Shown here piece after piece: positions 17,242 through 26,686 of a stretch of 32,930 bases of DNA. The notes under the pieces are model-generated. The model saw only the letters and a list, made by a program, of their open reading frames with translations. It had not been told where the DNA came from and did no database searches. The DNA comes from an uncultured Gammaproteobacteria bacterium (lineage in GTDB: Bacteria; Pseudomonadota; Gammaproteobacteria; Pseudomonadales; Pseudohongiellaceae). The number at the start of each line of letters is the position of its first letter. Positions within the stretch are counted from its first letter, which is position 1. The position numbers and the translations under genes were made by a program. The stretch spans positions 1-32,930 of the forward strand of contig CAJWGN010000020.1 in assembly GCA_913031035.1 (NCBI GenBank), given 5' to 3'.

Positions 17242-17273
17242 TATAATCGGGATAAACTAGGGTAAGTACCCTA
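17242..17273 (+). promoter_or_regulatory. Candidate promoter and palindromic operator upstream of trmL
   Basis: A perfect -10 hexamer TATAAT (17242-17247) is followed 10 nt later by the inverted repeat TAGGGTA-AG-TACCCTA (17258-17273). The -35 is poor (TTAAAT, 18 bp upstream). The palindrome would overlap the first transcribed bases, a common repressor position. Confidence 0.35.
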
Positions 17274-17418
17274 CTTCTAGTCGCAAGCCCCCTGTTTATA
17301 GGGATATAGCGGGTTAAAGTTGGGAAGAATTCGAATATATAGGCAATGCAAGTCTGGCTGATTGTAATAATCAGTAACTGTTAACGTGTCTTATTGACTA
17401 TAACCGAGTGGCTAAATT

Positions 17419-17883
17419 TTGATCAACATCGTTCTTTTCGAACCAGAAATACCCCCTAACACGGGAAATATTATCCGATTAGCAGCAAATACAGGCTCAC
17501 AGCTTCATTTAATCAAACCTTTTGGTTTTGAGCTTGATGATAAGCGCATGCGCCGAGCGGGACTGGATTATCACGAGTTTGCAGGCATCACAATCTATGA
17601 TAATTGGGAGGATTTTAAAGAAGTTAACGCCAAGTCACGCCTTTTTGGCATTTCCACAAAGGGCCGCAGCAATTACACTGAAATTAAATATGAAAAAGGG
17701 GATTTTTTGGTGTTCGGGCCTGAAACGCGCGGCTTACCGGATTCTATAAGGGATGAATTAGGCCCTGAAAGCCTCGTTCGAATACCCATGCTGCCTGAAA
17801 GCAGAAGCCTTAACCTGTCTAATGCCGCGGCTGTCTTAGTGTACGAAGCTTGGCATCAGCTAGGCTTCGAGTCGGGCCTTTAA
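17419..17883 (+). CDS. trmL: TrmL, tRNA (cytidine/uridine-34 2'-O)-methyltransferase
   Basis: SPOUT-family enzyme that 2'-O-methylates the wobble base of tRNA-Leu isoacceptors. 154 residues (E. coli 157). The family sequence is clear: IVLFEPEIPPNTGNIIRLAA at the N-terminus, KRMRRAGLDYHEF, the SAM-binding trefoil-knot segments FGPETRGLP and RIPMLPESRSLNLSNAAAV, and the VYEAWHQLG end. The start appears to be TTG at 17419, since the protein begins exactly at the conserved INIVLFEPEIP; GAGTGG about 9 nt upstream may be the ribosome site. Confidence 0.96.
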   Translation: MINIVLFEPEIPPNTGNIIRLAANTGSQLHLIKPFGFELDDKRMRRAGLDYHEFAGITIYDNWEDFKEVNAKSRLFGISTKGRSNYTEIKYEKGDFLVFGPETRGLPDSIRDELGPESLVRIPMLPESRSLNLSNAAAVLVYEAWHQLGFESGL

Positions 17884-17902
17884 AAGCCGCGTTAAGCGGC
17901 TT
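17884..17902. terminator. Shared terminator between convergent trmL and secB
   Basis: AAGCCGC (17884-17890) pairs with GCGGCTT (17896-17902) around GTTAA. On the minus strand the stem is followed by a TTTT run, so it is best suited to end the secB transcript. On the plus strand it is followed by the weaker TTCTCT. Confidence 0.75.
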
Positions 17903-17922
17903 CTCTCAGGCAGCCAGCATTT

Positions 17923-18465
17923 TTACTGCGTAGTTTCAGATGCTGGTGCTTCAGAGGCGGCATCGCCCCCATCAGCGACTTGCTCGGCTTGATTTTGCTT
18001 TTGCTGGGCATACAAAGCATCAAAGTTTATTGGTGCTAGCATCAGCGCAGGGAAACTACCCTTGATCACTAAGCTGTCTACAGCTTCGCGAGCATAAGGA
18101 AAAAGAATATTCGGGCATACTGTCGCCAGAACCTGCTCTAGCTGAAGATCATCAAAATCTTTAGCCGTGAATATGCCCGCCTGATGCACCTCCACTACGA
18201 ACGCTGCCTTCTCTTCAATTTGCGCCTCTGCGGTTAATATCAAGACAACTTCGTACACATCATCTTGAACTTTGCTGCTGCGAGTCTTGATATCAAAATT
18301 AATCTTAGGGCTCCACTGCGCCTGAAAAATGAGCGGACTGCGGGGCGATTCAAAGGACGAATCCTTCAAAAATATTCTTTGTAGCGCGAACTGAGGCCCT
18401 GCAGGTTGTTCATTTCCCTGAGGCGCAGCGGCCGCTTCTGTTGTGTTCTCTTCGTTCTCGGCCAT
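17923..18465 (-). CDS. secB: SecB, protein-export chaperone
   Basis: Cytoplasmic homotetrameric chaperone that keeps preproteins unfolded and hands them to SecA. 180 residues; the core FALQRIFLKDSSFESPRSP, the VYEVVLILTAEA strand, QAGIFTAKDF and CPNILFPYAREAV are family signatures. The N-terminal 22 residues and the C-terminal 25 are Ala/Glu/Gln-rich and poorly conserved, making it somewhat longer than E. coli SecB (155). ATG at 18465 with TAGGAT a few nt upstream. The rhodanese gene lies upstream on the same strand; the glutaredoxin gene often found between them is absent here. Confidence 0.96.
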   Translation of the reverse strand: MAENEENTTEAAAAPQGNEQPAGPQFALQRIFLKDSSFESPRSPLIFQAQWSPKINFDIKTRSSKVQDDVYEVVLILTAEAQIEEKAAFVVEVHQAGIFTAKDFDDLQLEQVLATVCPNILFPYAREAVDSLVIKGSFPALMLAPINFDALYAQQKQNQAEQVADGGDAASEAPASETTQ

Positions 18466-18599
18466 AATAAATCCTATAGAGTCTTTGTATCGCTTAAATT
18501 ATGCTCGCTGGCGAGTGAGTGATCGCTAACAAACAGGCTTAACTGTAGATTTTTACTTTGGGTGTTTATTACTGCTTTTTGCTTACCGCCTGTTATCTA

Positions 18600-19016
18600 T
18601 TACTTGTTAACAACAGGCAACGACTGGGCTCGCCACTCGCTCATGCCACCTGAAAGCTTATAAACATCTGAAAAGCCCGCGGCTTGGATCTGCTTTACAG
18701 CCATTCCTGATTGCTGACCAAGCTTACAAACCACAATTAGCGGCTTTTCTTTATGCTTTTCCAGCTCGGTCAGCCGCTGAGCTAGCTTCGCGTAAGGCAT
18801 GTTGACCGAATCAACAATATGCCCCACTTCAAATTCTTTCTTGTCTCGCAAATCAATCACAATCCCGTCATTACGATTTATAAGCGTAACTGCCCCTTGG
18901 GGGCTGACAGACTTGGAACCTGTGCGCTGGTGGAAGAAAACAATCCCAGTAGCCACTAGCAACCAAGCTGACGCCAAGATTATGTGATTTCCTATAAATT
19001 CTATAAATTGAGCCAT
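18600..19016 (-). CDS. Membrane-anchored rhodanese-like protein (YibN type)
   Basis: 138 residues: one N-terminal transmembrane segment (about 11-28) and a single cytoplasmic rhodanese domain. Conserved elements include DLRDKKEFEVGHI, NMPYAKL, and the active-site loop VVCKLGQQSG with Cys97, then the KLSGGMSEWR C-terminal signature. This matches YibN, which is encoded near secB in many gammaproteobacteria. Its physiological role is not settled; an intact Cys suggests possible sulfurtransferase activity. Start ATG at 19016 without a clear ribosome site. It is divergent from gpmI across 179 nt. Confidence 0.92.
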   Translation of the reverse strand: MAQFIEFIGNHIILASAWLLVATGIVFFHQRTGSKSVSPQGAVTLINRNDGIVIDLRDKKEFEVGHIVDSVNMPYAKLAQRLTELEKHKEKPLIVVCKLGQQSGMAVKQIQAAGFSDVYKLSGGMSEWRAQSLPVVNK

Positions 19017-19071
19017 CTTAAATCAGCTATATCCCACGGGCATTTAAGCGCCGCTACCGCAAAAGGCAAGG

Positions 19072-19100
19072 AGTATACACGGACCGCCGCCGCTAAAGAA
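19072..19100 (-). promoter_or_regulatory. Candidate promoter for the rhodanese-secB transcript
   Basis: Minus-strand TATACT (19072-19077) lies about 55 nt upstream of the rhodanese start, with TTCTTT (19095-19100) as a weak -35 at 17 bp. The segment 19061-19080 matches 11201-11220 upstream of typA at 17 of 20 positions. Confidence 0.4.
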
Positions 19101-19195
19101 GATGCTCATCGTGATTCACTCGCTATGAATCGGGGTTTCAAGGATAATATTGAATCAGATTAAAACTCAAACTGACTCGGAATAAAGCGCCCTCC

Positions 19196-20743
19196 ATGAC
19201 CCACAAGAAAACTGCACTTTTACTCGTCCTTGATGGCTGGGGCCATCGAGAAGAAACAGCCAGCAACGCAATCCATGCTGCTAACAGCCCAAACTGGGAC
19301 AAACTCTGGCGAGAACAGCCCCACACACTAATCACTACCTCTGGAAAATCGGTAGGGTTGCCAGCCGGCCAAATGGGGAATTCCGAAGTAGGACATATGA
19401 ATCTCGGTGCTGGCCGCGTGGTGTATCAGAGTCTTACGAGAATCGACAAGGCCATTGAGGATGGATCATTTTTCACAAACCCAGTCCTGCGCAGCGGTAT
19501 ACGTAGGGCAATGGACAGTGAAACCGCTATTCACATCATCGGCCTTCTCTCCTGCGGCGGCATTCACAGCCACGAGAACCAAATCAATGCCATGGTTGAA
19601 ATGGCCATAGCTCGTGATGCTCGGCAAATATTTGTGCATGCTTTTTTGGATGGTCGCGACACCGCTCCACGCAGCGCGCTGGCCTCGCTTCAGAAAACCG
19701 ATGATCTTCTTAGAAAATCCGGTCGCGGGCGCGTCGCCTCTTTTTGTGGCCGCTTCTTTGCCATGGATAGGGACAATCGCTGGGATCGCGTGCAACCGGC
19801 TTACGATCTGCTCACGCAGGGCAAGGCCCCGTTTAGTTACAGCGATGTGAGTGACGCGCTGGCCGCCGCATACGAGCGCGGCGAAGACGATGAGTTTGTT
19901 CAGGCCACCTCAATCACCGACTCAGACGACAGCGTTAGCGCTATAGGTGACGGTGATGTGGTTTATTTCATGAATTTTCGCGCCGACCGCGCTCGAGAAA
20001 TCAGCCGCGCCTTTGTTAATGACCAATTTACTGGCTTCAGCCGCGAGGTTAGGCCCATGCTAGGCGATTTTATTACGTTGACACAATACGCTGCCGATAT
20101 TGAGGCAGCCGTTGCCTATCCGCCCGTGGCATTGGCAAATGTTCTAGGCGAGTATCTTGCCAACACCGGCAGAACTCAGCTGCGCATTGCCGAGACAGAA
20201 AAATATGCTCATGTAACTTTCTTTTTCAACGGCGGCCGCGAACAACCTTTTACTAACGAAGATCGCGAACTTATCCCGTCTCCGCAGGTTAAAACCTATG
20301 ATCTAAAACCTGAAATGTCAGCTTTTGAACTCACCGAAAAGCTAGTCGAAGCAATTAATTCAGGCAAGTACGATGTCATCATTTGCAATTACGCCAATGG
20401 CGATATGGTAGGCCACACTGGGAATTTCGCCGCCGCTGTTAAAGCCGTAGAAGCCATCGATAAATGTTTGAAGCCTATTTGTGATGCCATTCTAGCAACC
20501 GATGGTGAACTACTAATAACAGCTGACCACGGCAACGTCGAGCAGATGCTTGATCTAACAACTAACCAGCCTCTCACCTCCCACACCGCAGGTCCGGTAC
20601 CATTGGTCTACTTGGGCAAAAGCGGGTTTCAATTTACTCAAGATGGCAGCCTATGTGACATCGCACCAACCCTTCTCACGCTGCTAGACGCAGAGGTACC
20701 CGCAGAGATGACCGGCCAGGTACTCGTTTCGAAGGGCAGCTAA
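19196..20743 (+). CDS. gpmI: 2,3-bisphosphoglycerate-independent phosphoglycerate mutase
   Basis: Glycolytic and gluconeogenic enzyme that interconverts 3- and 2-phosphoglycerate using two manganese ions. 515 residues, the usual length. The phosphoserine nucleophile is Ser63 in QMGNSEVGH; metal ligands begin with Asp13 in LVLDGWG. Other signatures are [36 protein letters not shown] and [12 protein letters not shown] start with no evident Shine-Dalgarno. envC follows after only 8 nt, the conserved gpmI-envC pairing. Confidence 0.97.
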   Translation: MTHKKTALLLVLDGWGHREETASNAIHAANSPNWDKLWREQPHTLITTSGKSVGLPAGQMGNSEVGHMNLGAGRVVYQSLTRIDKAIEDGSFFTNPVLRSGIRRAMDSETAIHIIGLLSCGGIHSHENQINAMVEMAIARDARQIFVHAFLDGRDTAPRSALASLQKTDDLLRKSGRGRVASFCGRFFAMDRDNRWDRVQPAYDLLTQGKAPFSYSDVSDALAAAYERGEDDEFVQATSITDSDDSVSAIGDGDVVYFMNFRADRAREISRAFVNDQFTGFSREVRPMLGDFITLTQYAADIEAAVAYPPVALANVLGEYLANTGRTQLRIAETEKYAHVTFFFNGGREQPFTNEDRELIPSPQVKTYDLKPEMSAFELTEKLVEAINSGKYDVIICNYANGDMVGHTGNFAAAVKAVEAIDKCLKPICDAILATDGELLITADHGNVEQMLDLTTNQPLTSHTAGPVPLVYLGKSGFQFTQDGSLCDIAPTLLTLLDAEVPAEMTGQVLVSKGS

Positions 20744-20751
20744 GGGTTCCG

Positions 20752-21960
20752 GTGTCCTTTTTAATTTGGTGGCGGTTAAAAACTTACCTCAACAAGCGGT
20801 CGCTTGGTTTTACGGTGGCTTTGCTTTTTTCTACCCTGGGCTCTAGTCAAGCGCTTAGCCAGGCCACCAGTAACAACCGGCAAGCCCAGCAAGAGCTGGA
20901 ATCGGTTGCCGCTGCAATCGAAGACATACGTGGCTGGCTCAACACTGCCAATCAAACCATAAGCTCGGAGCAGAGCGCTCTTAGGCAAGCCGAAACTGAA
21001 TTGGCCGAGCTCAGTAACCGCACCGACCAAACCCGCACAAGCATCCAACTAGCCCAGACTGAATTAGATGCTTTAGCGTTTGAAGCCCTGACCCTAAACG
21101 TATTAAAGACTGAGCAAGCAACAATCCTCAACCAACTAATTCGCGCTGCATACATTCGAGGCGCTCCAAACTTGCTGAAAGATCTCTTCAGCCAAGACGG
21201 TCAAGACAGTATTACCGACGCCGCGCGAATGCTCCACTACACGCTAAAATATTCCGAGGCACAGCTGCAAAAAATCAATGAATTCGAATCACTAATAGAA
21301 CAAATTAAAAAGACGGAAATCGCAGCTGCAGCAAAAGTAGCCGATCTCCAAGAGCAAGACACTGCTCTGCGCAATCAGCTCGCGGCACTAGATTCAGCTA
21401 GGCTGGAGAAACAAAACGCACTGATTTCTCTCAGAACTAGCATTGCCTCTAAGGGCCAAGAATTAGAACAGCTAGAAATCAATCAAGCGGATCTGCAGCG
21501 ACTTGTTGAAGAAATACGAATCGTGATGGAAGGGGTAAGGTCGTTTGCCGATGTACCACCTTTTGCCTCCGCTAAAGGTCGGCTTACTCAACCTCTGAGC
21601 GGCCGCTTTAGCAGCCGCTTTGGCGAGCGCTACGGTGATGGCAACCTGAGCCGTCAAGGCATAACTATTCAGGCAAAAACAGGCACACCAGTGCGGGCTG
21701 TTCATGCCGGCCACGTAGTCTTTGCAGATTGGCTGCGAGGCTCCGGATTGCTGGTCATTATTGATCACGGCGAGGGGTTTTTGAGTCTTTATGGCGGCAA
21801 TGAAGCCCTTTCTGCAATTGCAGGTAACTGGGTTGATGCCGGTGACATCCTATCCACATCGGGCACATCTATCAGCAGCGGCGTGGATGGTTTATATTTT
21901 GAAATCAGGCGCAACGGCCAACCTCAAGATCCTAGCCCTTGGTTTAACTCTAATCGCTAA
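20752..21960 (+). CDS. envC: EnvC-like murein hydrolase activator (degenerate M23/LytM)
   Basis: Periplasmic activator of cell-division amidases. 402 residues: a signal peptide (hydrophobic 17-30, Ala-rich end near 34-37), a long coiled coil (about 40-265, including ELESVAAAIEDIRGWL), and a C-terminal LytM domain from about 276 (GRLTQPLSGRFSSRFGERYG). The metal-binding residues of active M23 peptidases are not there: the HxxxD site reads RQGITIQA and the HxH site reads LSLYGGNEAL. The protein is therefore an EnvC-type regulator and not a peptidase. GTG start with AAGGG just upstream. Confidence 0.93.
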   Translation: MSFLIWWRLKTYLNKRSLGFTVALLFSTLGSSQALSQATSNNRQAQQELESVAAAIEDIRGWLNTANQTISSEQSALRQAETELAELSNRTDQTRTSIQLAQTELDALAFEALTLNVLKTEQATILNQLIRAAYIRGAPNLLKDLFSQDGQDSITDAARMLHYTLKYSEAQLQKINEFESLIEQIKKTEIAAAAKVADLQEQDTALRNQLAALDSARLEKQNALISLRTSIASKGQELEQLEINQADLQRLVEEIRIVMEGVRSFADVPPFASAKGRLTQPLSGRFSSRFGERYGDGNLSRQGITIQAKTGTPVRAVHAGHVVFADWLRGSGLLVIIDHGEGFLSLYGGNEALSAIAGNWVDAGDILSTSGTSISSGVDGLYFEIRRNGQPQDPSPWFNSNR

Positions 21961-22283
21961 CCATCATTTGCCAGCCAACCCTGCCGCTGAGGATTTATTT
22001 TCTATAGCGTGGTCTGTCTATTTACCCAGTCATTGAGGCTATGTTGTCGAACACGGGAACTAAAAATCAGTGTAAGGGGTGAAAATACGTCCAAAGGCCC
22101 CACCTTTAACTCTGATAGGGTAGTTTCCGAATTGCCATTACACGAATAAACTGAAACTATTGGTTTATTCGTATAACTAATTTCAAGCAGCTAATTCGCC
22201 GCTCATTAGCTTCTTGTTAGCAACCCAGGCATCGCTTCTTTATAACAAAGCAAAAGCCCAGTAAGCGCCACTAGGAAAGTCTT
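21961..22283. other. Intergenic region, envC to ctpA
   Basis: 323 nt without a gene. Its one clear structure is the 10-bp inverted repeat at 22142-22172. Confidence 0.6.
22142..22172. repeat. Perfect 10-bp inverted repeat upstream of ctpA
   Basis: ACGAATAAAC (22142-22151) and GTTTATTCGT (22163-22172) are exact reverse complements, separated by 11 nt. Centre-to-centre distance is two helical turns, and no T-run follows, so an operator is more likely than a terminator. Confidence 0.75.
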
Positions 22284-23672
22284 ATGATTTCGCTCCAAAA
22301 TACTCACACCCAGCTTAAGTCTTTAAGTTTGGCTTTGGCTCTGGCAGGTTCCTGCTTAGCACTTCCCGCGACGGCCCAAGACCAACTCCCTCTGCCCCTA
22401 GAAGAGGTGAGAATATTTACTCAGGCATTAGACCGTATTCGCGCCGCCTATGTAGAAGAGGTTGACGACCTTACTCTGCTGGAAAACGCCATAAAGGGCA
22501 TGCTCTCAGGGTTAGACCCTCATTCGTCCTACCTTGTCGGCAATGACTATGAGGCGCTTCAAGAAACCACAACTGGCGAATTTGGTGGCCTGGGCATCGA
22601 AGTCGGCCGTGAGGATGGCTATATCAAGGTGATCAGCCCTATCGATGATTCACCAGCGGATCGCGCCGGAATTCAGGCAGGCGACCTAATCATTCAGATA
22701 AACAACCGCCCCTTAAGAGAGTTGCTGCCAGACGAAGCCGCAAAGATGATGCGCGGAGCTCCAGGCAGCGAAATTACAGTTACCATCGCTAGAGAGGGCG
22801 TTGATGCCTTTGATGTCACCGTGGTGCGCGAGATTATCACCATTGCCAGCGTCCGCAGCCGCATGGTTGATCCTAGCTATGCCTATTTACGAGTTTCTCA
22901 ATTTCGTGCCAACACCGGCAATGAAGTGCAGGAAGAAATCACTGAGTTACTGGCGGAAAACGAGTCCCTGAAAGGGCTGATTCTAGATCTGCGCAATAAT
23001 CCAGGCGGCGTACTCCAAGCCTCAGTTGGCGTTGTGGACGCGTTTATTAACCAAGGCAGAATCGTCTCTACTAAAGGCCGCATGGAAGATTCCGGCATGG
23101 AGTTTAACGCAACCCGAGCCACCGTCGGCGGAGACATACCGTTAGTTGTCCTGATCAATAATGGGTCGGCATCCGCGTCAGAAATCGTCGCAGGCGCATT
23201 GCAAGACCATGGCCGGGCAATCATTATGGGTACGCGGAGTTTCGGTAAAGGCTCAGTACAAACCATTCTGCCGTTAGGGGAAGACCGGGCGATAAAACTA
23301 ACCACTTCGTTGTACTACACACCTTCTGGCCGCTCGATTCAGGCGCAAGGCATAGAACCGGATATTATTGTCGAAGAAGCATTCGTGACTCGCCGCTCAA
23401 GAAACGCAGCGCAATACAGCGAATCTGACCTGCCGGGCCATTTGGATAACGGTAATGGAGATGAAGACGGAGACAGTGAAAATAACCGCAGCAACATTAC
23501 CAGCAACAATACAAAGGCAATGGCCGAGGCATTGATTTCTGCAGAGGAAGTGCTGGTAAGTGATTACCCACTGAACGAAGCCTTGAATGTGCTGAAGGGA
23601 ATAAATGCTTTTAGACCACCACAGGCTCGAGCAGCATCAGGTGATTTTGCTCAGCGAGCAACTGATCACTAA
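22284..23672 (+). CDS. Carboxy-terminal processing serine protease, S41 family
   Basis: Periplasmic PDZ-containing protease with a Ser/Lys dyad. 462 residues: signal peptide (about 1-31, cleavage probably after ATA), an N-terminal helical part, PDZ domain (about 97-180, with GGLGIEVG), then the S41 core. Ser297 in NNGSASASE and Lys322 in SFGKGSVQ are 25 residues apart, as in the CtpA/D1 processing protease. A linker rich in Asp/Asn (about 385-410) precedes the C-terminal helix. AGGAAAG gives a good ribosome site. Position after gpmI-envC is conserved in gammaproteobacteria; such proteases trim cell-envelope proteins and peptidoglycan enzymes. Confidence 0.94.
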   Translation: MISLQNTHTQLKSLSLALALAGSCLALPATAQDQLPLPLEEVRIFTQALDRIRAAYVEEVDDLTLLENAIKGMLSGLDPHSSYLVGNDYEALQETTTGEFGGLGIEVGREDGYIKVISPIDDSPADRAGIQAGDLIIQINNRPLRELLPDEAAKMMRGAPGSEITVTIAREGVDAFDVTVVREIITIASVRSRMVDPSYAYLRVSQFRANTGNEVQEEITELLAENESLKGLILDLRNNPGGVLQASVGVVDAFINQGRIVSTKGRMEDSGMEFNATRATVGGDIPLVVLINNGSASASEIVAGALQDHGRAIIMGTRSFGKGSVQTILPLGEDRAIKLTTSLYYTPSGRSIQAQGIEPDIIVEEAFVTRRSRNAAQYSESDLPGHLDNGNGDEDGDSENNRSNITSNNTKAMAEALISAEEVLVSDYPLNEALNVLKGINAFRPPQARAASGDFAQRATDH

Positions 23673-23681
23673 AAATTATTC

Positions 23682-23696
23682 GCGCTGATAAAGCGC
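23682..23696. terminator. Weak hairpin between convergent ctpA and hisF
   Basis: GCGCT (23682-23686) and AGCGC (23692-23696) flank GATAA. It is only 5 bp; on the minus strand an AT-rich GAATAATTTTT follows, so it may help end the his transcript. Confidence 0.35.
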
Positions 23697-23721
23697 CTTA
23701 ACCTAACGCCTGCAATCACCC

Positions 23722-24495
23722 TTACAAGCGAACTTCAATTCCCTGCGAGGCCATATATTTTTTGGCCTCGTCCACACTAAATTCACCAAAATGAAAAATA
23801 CTTGCAGCCAGCACAGCATCTGCTTCCCCTTCTACAACTCCATCTACAAGGTGTTGAAGATTCCCAACACCGCCGGAGGCTATGATAGGAACTTGTACCG
23901 CTTGGCTGACGGCCTTATTCAAGGCTAGATCGAACCCTATTTTAGTGCCATCTCTATCCATACTGGTTAGTAAAATCTCTCCAGCGCCGTATTTCACCAT
24001 TCGCACAACCCATTCGATAACGTCAATGCCAGTGGCGTTGCGACCTCCGTGGGTGAATATTTCCCAGCGATCGATTTCACCCAGCCCTGAAACTTTCTTA
24101 GCGTCTATGGCAACAACGATACATTGAGAGCCAAAGCGTTGGGCCGCCTGACGCACAAATTCCGGGTTAGTTACCGCCGCGGTATTGATAGACACTTTAT
24201 CAGCACCTGCATTTAGCATGGTACGAATGTCCTCGAGAGTTCGAATCCCGCCGCCAACAGTCAAAGGAATAAACACTTGGCTGGCAATAGCTCGGACCGT
24301 ATCAACAGTTGTCTCTCGACCTTCGTGACTGGCGGTAATATCTAGGAACGTTATCTCATCGGCGCCAGCATCGCAGTACCGTTTGGATATCTCGACAGGA
24401 TCACCTGCGTCTCTTATATTTAAAAATTTTACACCTTTGACTACCCGGCCATTTTCACAGTCAAGACAAGGGATTATTCGTTTTGCTAAGGCCAC
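23722..24495 (-). CDS. hisF: HisF, imidazole glycerol phosphate synthase cyclase subunit
   Basis: TIM-barrel cyclase that joins ammonia from HisH to PRFAR, giving imidazole glycerol phosphate and AICAR. 257 residues. Catalytic acids are Asp12 (RIIPCLD) and Asp131 (VVAIDAKK), matching Asp11 and Asp130 of the usual numbering with one extra residue after the initiator Met. Phosphate-binding GGGIRT and ASGGVGN loops are intact. Last gene of the hisB-hisH-hisA-hisF minus-strand group, 8 nt after hisA. Confidence 0.98.
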   Translation of the reverse strand: MALAKRIIPCLDCENGRVVKGVKFLNIRDAGDPVEISKRYCDAGADEITFLDITASHEGRETTVDTVRAIASQVFIPLTVGGGIRTLEDIRTMLNAGADKVSINTAAVTNPEFVRQAAQRFGSQCIVVAIDAKKVSGLGEIDRWEIFTHGGRNATGIDVIEWVVRMVKYGAGEILLTSMDRDGTKIGFDLALNKAVSQAVQVPIIASGGVGNLQHLVDGVVEGEADAVLAASIFHFGEFSVDEAKKYMASQGIEVRL

Positions 24496-24503
24496 GGTAA
24501 CTC

Positions 24504-25244
24504 CTACTCGTCACACAGCTGCTGAGCCATAGAGAGATCGAGCATGCCTTCGTAGATCGCACGGCCCGTGATCACACCAATTATGCCAGAACCATATTCT
24601 GATTCGGAGGCCTCGCGAATGGCAGCAATGTCTGCCAACTTACTGATTCCGCCGGAGGCGATAACTGGAATAGGAGAATGATTTGCCAATTCTTTGGTTG
24701 CTTCGATGTTGACGCCTTTCATCATCCCGTCGCGAGCGATATCCGTATAGATAATGGCGGAAACTCCGAAATCAGCGAGCTTTTCAGCCAAATCTATTGC
24801 CAACACTTCACTGACTTCTGCCCAGCCTTCGGTGGCAACCATGCCATCCATCGCATCAATCCCAACAATAATTTTGCCAGGATAAGCCTCGCAAGCCTGA
24901 CGCACGAAGTCCGGGTCTTTAACGGCCTGAGTTCCTATGATGACGTAGCTAACACCAGCGTCTAGATAGGACTGAATGATTTCTAAATTGCGGATTCCGC
25001 CGCCAATTTGAATAGGTAAATCTGGGTAGGCTTTGGCTATAGCCGCTACAATTTCAGCATTCACCGGGGTGCCGGCAAAAGCACCATTGAGATCGACTAT
25101 GTGCAGGCGCCTTGCGCCTTTTGCAGCCCATATTCCCGCCATGCTAACCGGGTCGTCTGAGAAAACGGTAGAGTCCTCCATCCGCCCTTGTTTTAATCGA
25201 ACGCACTGACCATCTTTTAAATCAATTGCTGGAATTACTAACAC
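24504..25244 (-). CDS. hisA: HisA, phosphoribosylformimino-AICAR-P isomerase
   Basis: Fourth step of histidine synthesis, an Amadori rearrangement on a TIM barrel, giving the substrate of HisF/HisH. 246 residues. Catalytic Asp8 in IPAIDLKDG and Asp130 in [10 protein letters not shown] are present, with the GGGIRN and ASGGIS phosphate-binding loops. It sits 10 nt after hisH and 8 nt before hisF. Confidence 0.98.
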   Translation of the reverse strand: MLVIPAIDLKDGQCVRLKQGRMEDSTVFSDDPVSMAGIWAAKGARRLHIVDLNGAFAGTPVNAEIVAAIAKAYPDLPIQIGGGIRNLEIIQSYLDAGVSYVIIGTQAVKDPDFVRQACEAYPGKIIVGIDAMDGMVATEGWAEVSEVLAIDLAEKLADFGVSAIIYTDIARDGMMKGVNIEATKELANHSPIPVIASGGISKLADIAAIREASESEYGSGIIGVITGRAIYEGMLDLSMAQQLCDE

Positions 25245-25254
25245 GTAAGTTTAC

Positions 25255-25926
25255 TCACTCTGTTGAACCATCCCATTGTAGGAAGTTTTTAAGCAACGTC
25301 AGACCCGCAGTTTGGCTTTTTTCTGGGTGAAATTGCGTTGCGAATAGTTTGTTGTCGGAAATGGTTGCAGCCAGATCAACACCATAATTGGTGACACCTG
25401 TCACCTTTTTGCGGCCCGCCGCATGAACGTAGTAACTGTGCACAAAATAAAAACGGCTGTTGTCGGGAATGTCTTTCCATAAAGGATGGGGAGCTGTTTG
25501 CTTAACCTGATTCCAGCCCATATGGGGGACTTTTAATCGGTGACCATTTTTGTCCATATGATCATCCCCAAAATAGCGAACATCACCCTCGATAAAACCC
25601 AAACACTTCACCCCATCGTTTTCTTCACTGTGCTGCATTAATGCCTGCATGCCAACGCAAATGGCCAACACAGGTTTTGACTTTATAGCGTCTTCAACAA
25701 TCTGGCCAATGTTTAGCCGGTTGATCTCAGCCATGCAATCACGAATAGCGCCAACCCCGGGGAAAATCACCCGATCAGCGGCAGCAATGATATTTGCATC
25801 AGCCGTGACGGAAACATCGGTGACCTCACCAGTGGATATTTCAAGTTCACGACCAACATGCTCTACCGCCTTGGCAACAGAGTGAAGGTTTCCCATGCCG
25901 TAATCGATTACTGCTACTTTGTTCAT
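25255..25926 (-). CDS. hisH: HisH, imidazole glycerol phosphate synthase glutaminase subunit
   Basis: Class I glutamine amidotransferase that supplies ammonia to HisF. ATG 25926 is preferred (223 aa), beginning [13 protein letters not shown] as in the family; an in-frame TTG at 25938 would add four residues. The triad is Cys90 (LAICVGMQ), His200 and Glu202 (TQFHPEKSQ), and FPGVGA is the oxyanion-region motif. No clear ribosome site. A 136-nt gap separates it from hisB upstream, larger than the other his gaps. Confidence 0.97.
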   Translation of the reverse strand: MNKVAVIDYGMGNLHSVAKAVEHVGRELEISTGEVTDVSVTADANIIAAADRVIFPGVGAIRDCMAEINRLNIGQIVEDAIKSKPVLAICVGMQALMQHSEENDGVKCLGFIEGDVRYFGDDHMDKNGHRLKVPHMGWNQVKQTAPHPLWKDIPDNSRFYFVHSYYVHAAGRKKVTGVTNYGVDLAATISDNKLFATQFHPEKSQTAGLTLLKNFLQWDGSTE

Positions 25927-26062
25927 CGTTGAGTTCAACTGCGTATTTTTTGTTAATTGCTAAAAGAAGCCAGAGCCAGGCATGACGACTGTTGACGTAT
26001 TAACTCACAGCGCCTTTAGTTCAGCTAAAGTCCAGCTAACTGGCTCTAAGGAGAATTCCGGT

Positions 26063-26686
26063 CTAAAGCACACCCTTAGTAGAGGGAATCGTGGTGGAAG
26101 ATCTTGGATCAATTTCCATCGCGAAGCGCAATGCTCTGCCAAAGGCTTTAAAAATAGTTTCAACTTGGTGGTGGGAATTTTTGCCGCGAAGGTTGTCGAT
26201 GTGCAGGGTAACCAACGCGTGATTTACAAAACCTTGAAAAAATTCGTGAAATAGATCCACGTCAAAATTGCCCACTGTGCCTTTTACAAATTGGACGTGG
26301 TAGTCCAAACCTGGACGGCCAGAAAAATCTATGACAACCCTGGACAGCGCTTCATCTAATGGCACATAGGCGTGGGCATAGCGGCGAATGCCGGTTTTAT
26401 CCAGCGCCTTGTTAAAAGCCTGACCTAAGGTGATACCAATATCTTCAACTGTGTGATGGGCATCAATCGCCAAATCCCCAACCGCTCTCACTTTTATGTC
26501 AATGAGTCCGTGGCGGGCAATCTGATCCAACATATGGTCAAGAAAAGGTAGACCTGTTTCAACATCTAACTTACCTGTGCCATCGAGATTTACTGTCACA
26601 GAAATTTGAGTTTCTTTAGTATTTCGTTCAACACTGGCTTGACGAGGGCTACGGATGGCGTCAGCGCTCGGAGATAGTTCGCTCAT
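26063..26686 (-). CDS. hisB: HisB, imidazoleglycerol-phosphate dehydratase
   Basis: Manganese enzyme that dehydrates imidazole glycerol phosphate. 207 residues, dehydratase only; the histidinol-phosphatase domain fused in enterics is absent. Metal-binding motifs [10 protein letters not shown] and [13 protein letters not shown], plus [15 protein letters not shown] and the [11 protein letters not shown] segment, are intact. ATG at 26686 with AAGGAC about 5 nt upstream. The order hisB-hisH-hisA-hisF is standard for Pseudomonas-like gammaproteobacteria. Confidence 0.97.
   Translation of the reverse strand: MSELSPSADAIRSPRQASVERNTKETQISVTVNLDGTGKLDVETGLPFLDHMLDQIARHGLIDIKVRAVGDLAIDAHHTVEDIGITLGQAFNKALDKTGIRRYAHAYVPLDEALSRVVIDFSGRPGLDYHVQFVKGTVGNFDVDLFHEFFQGFVNHALVTLHIDNLRGKNSHHQVETIFKAFGRALRFAMEIDPRSSTTIPSTKGVL

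Larger units (their letters stand above)
17001..17418. other. Intergenic region, mshI-like ORF to trmL
   Basis: No gene recognised. It contains three 11-bp repeats (17020-17052), a possible promoter with TATAAT at 17242-17247, and a near-perfect palindrome at 17258-17273, described separately. Confidence 0.6.

Noticed and set aside
21577-21957. Active M23 metallopeptidase in envC
   Set aside because: The His and Asp zinc ligands are replaced, as in amidase activators of the EnvC type.
22284-22376. Lipoprotein signal in the S41 protease (AGSC near residue 24)
   Set aside because: The residue at -3 of the Cys is Ala, not the required Leu-like residue; an ordinary signal-peptidase site ATA-QDQ follows.
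25982-26254. 90-residue plus-strand ORF overlapping the start of the hisH-hisB gap
   Set aside because: Most of it is antisense to the conserved end of hisB; the translation has no recognisable motif.
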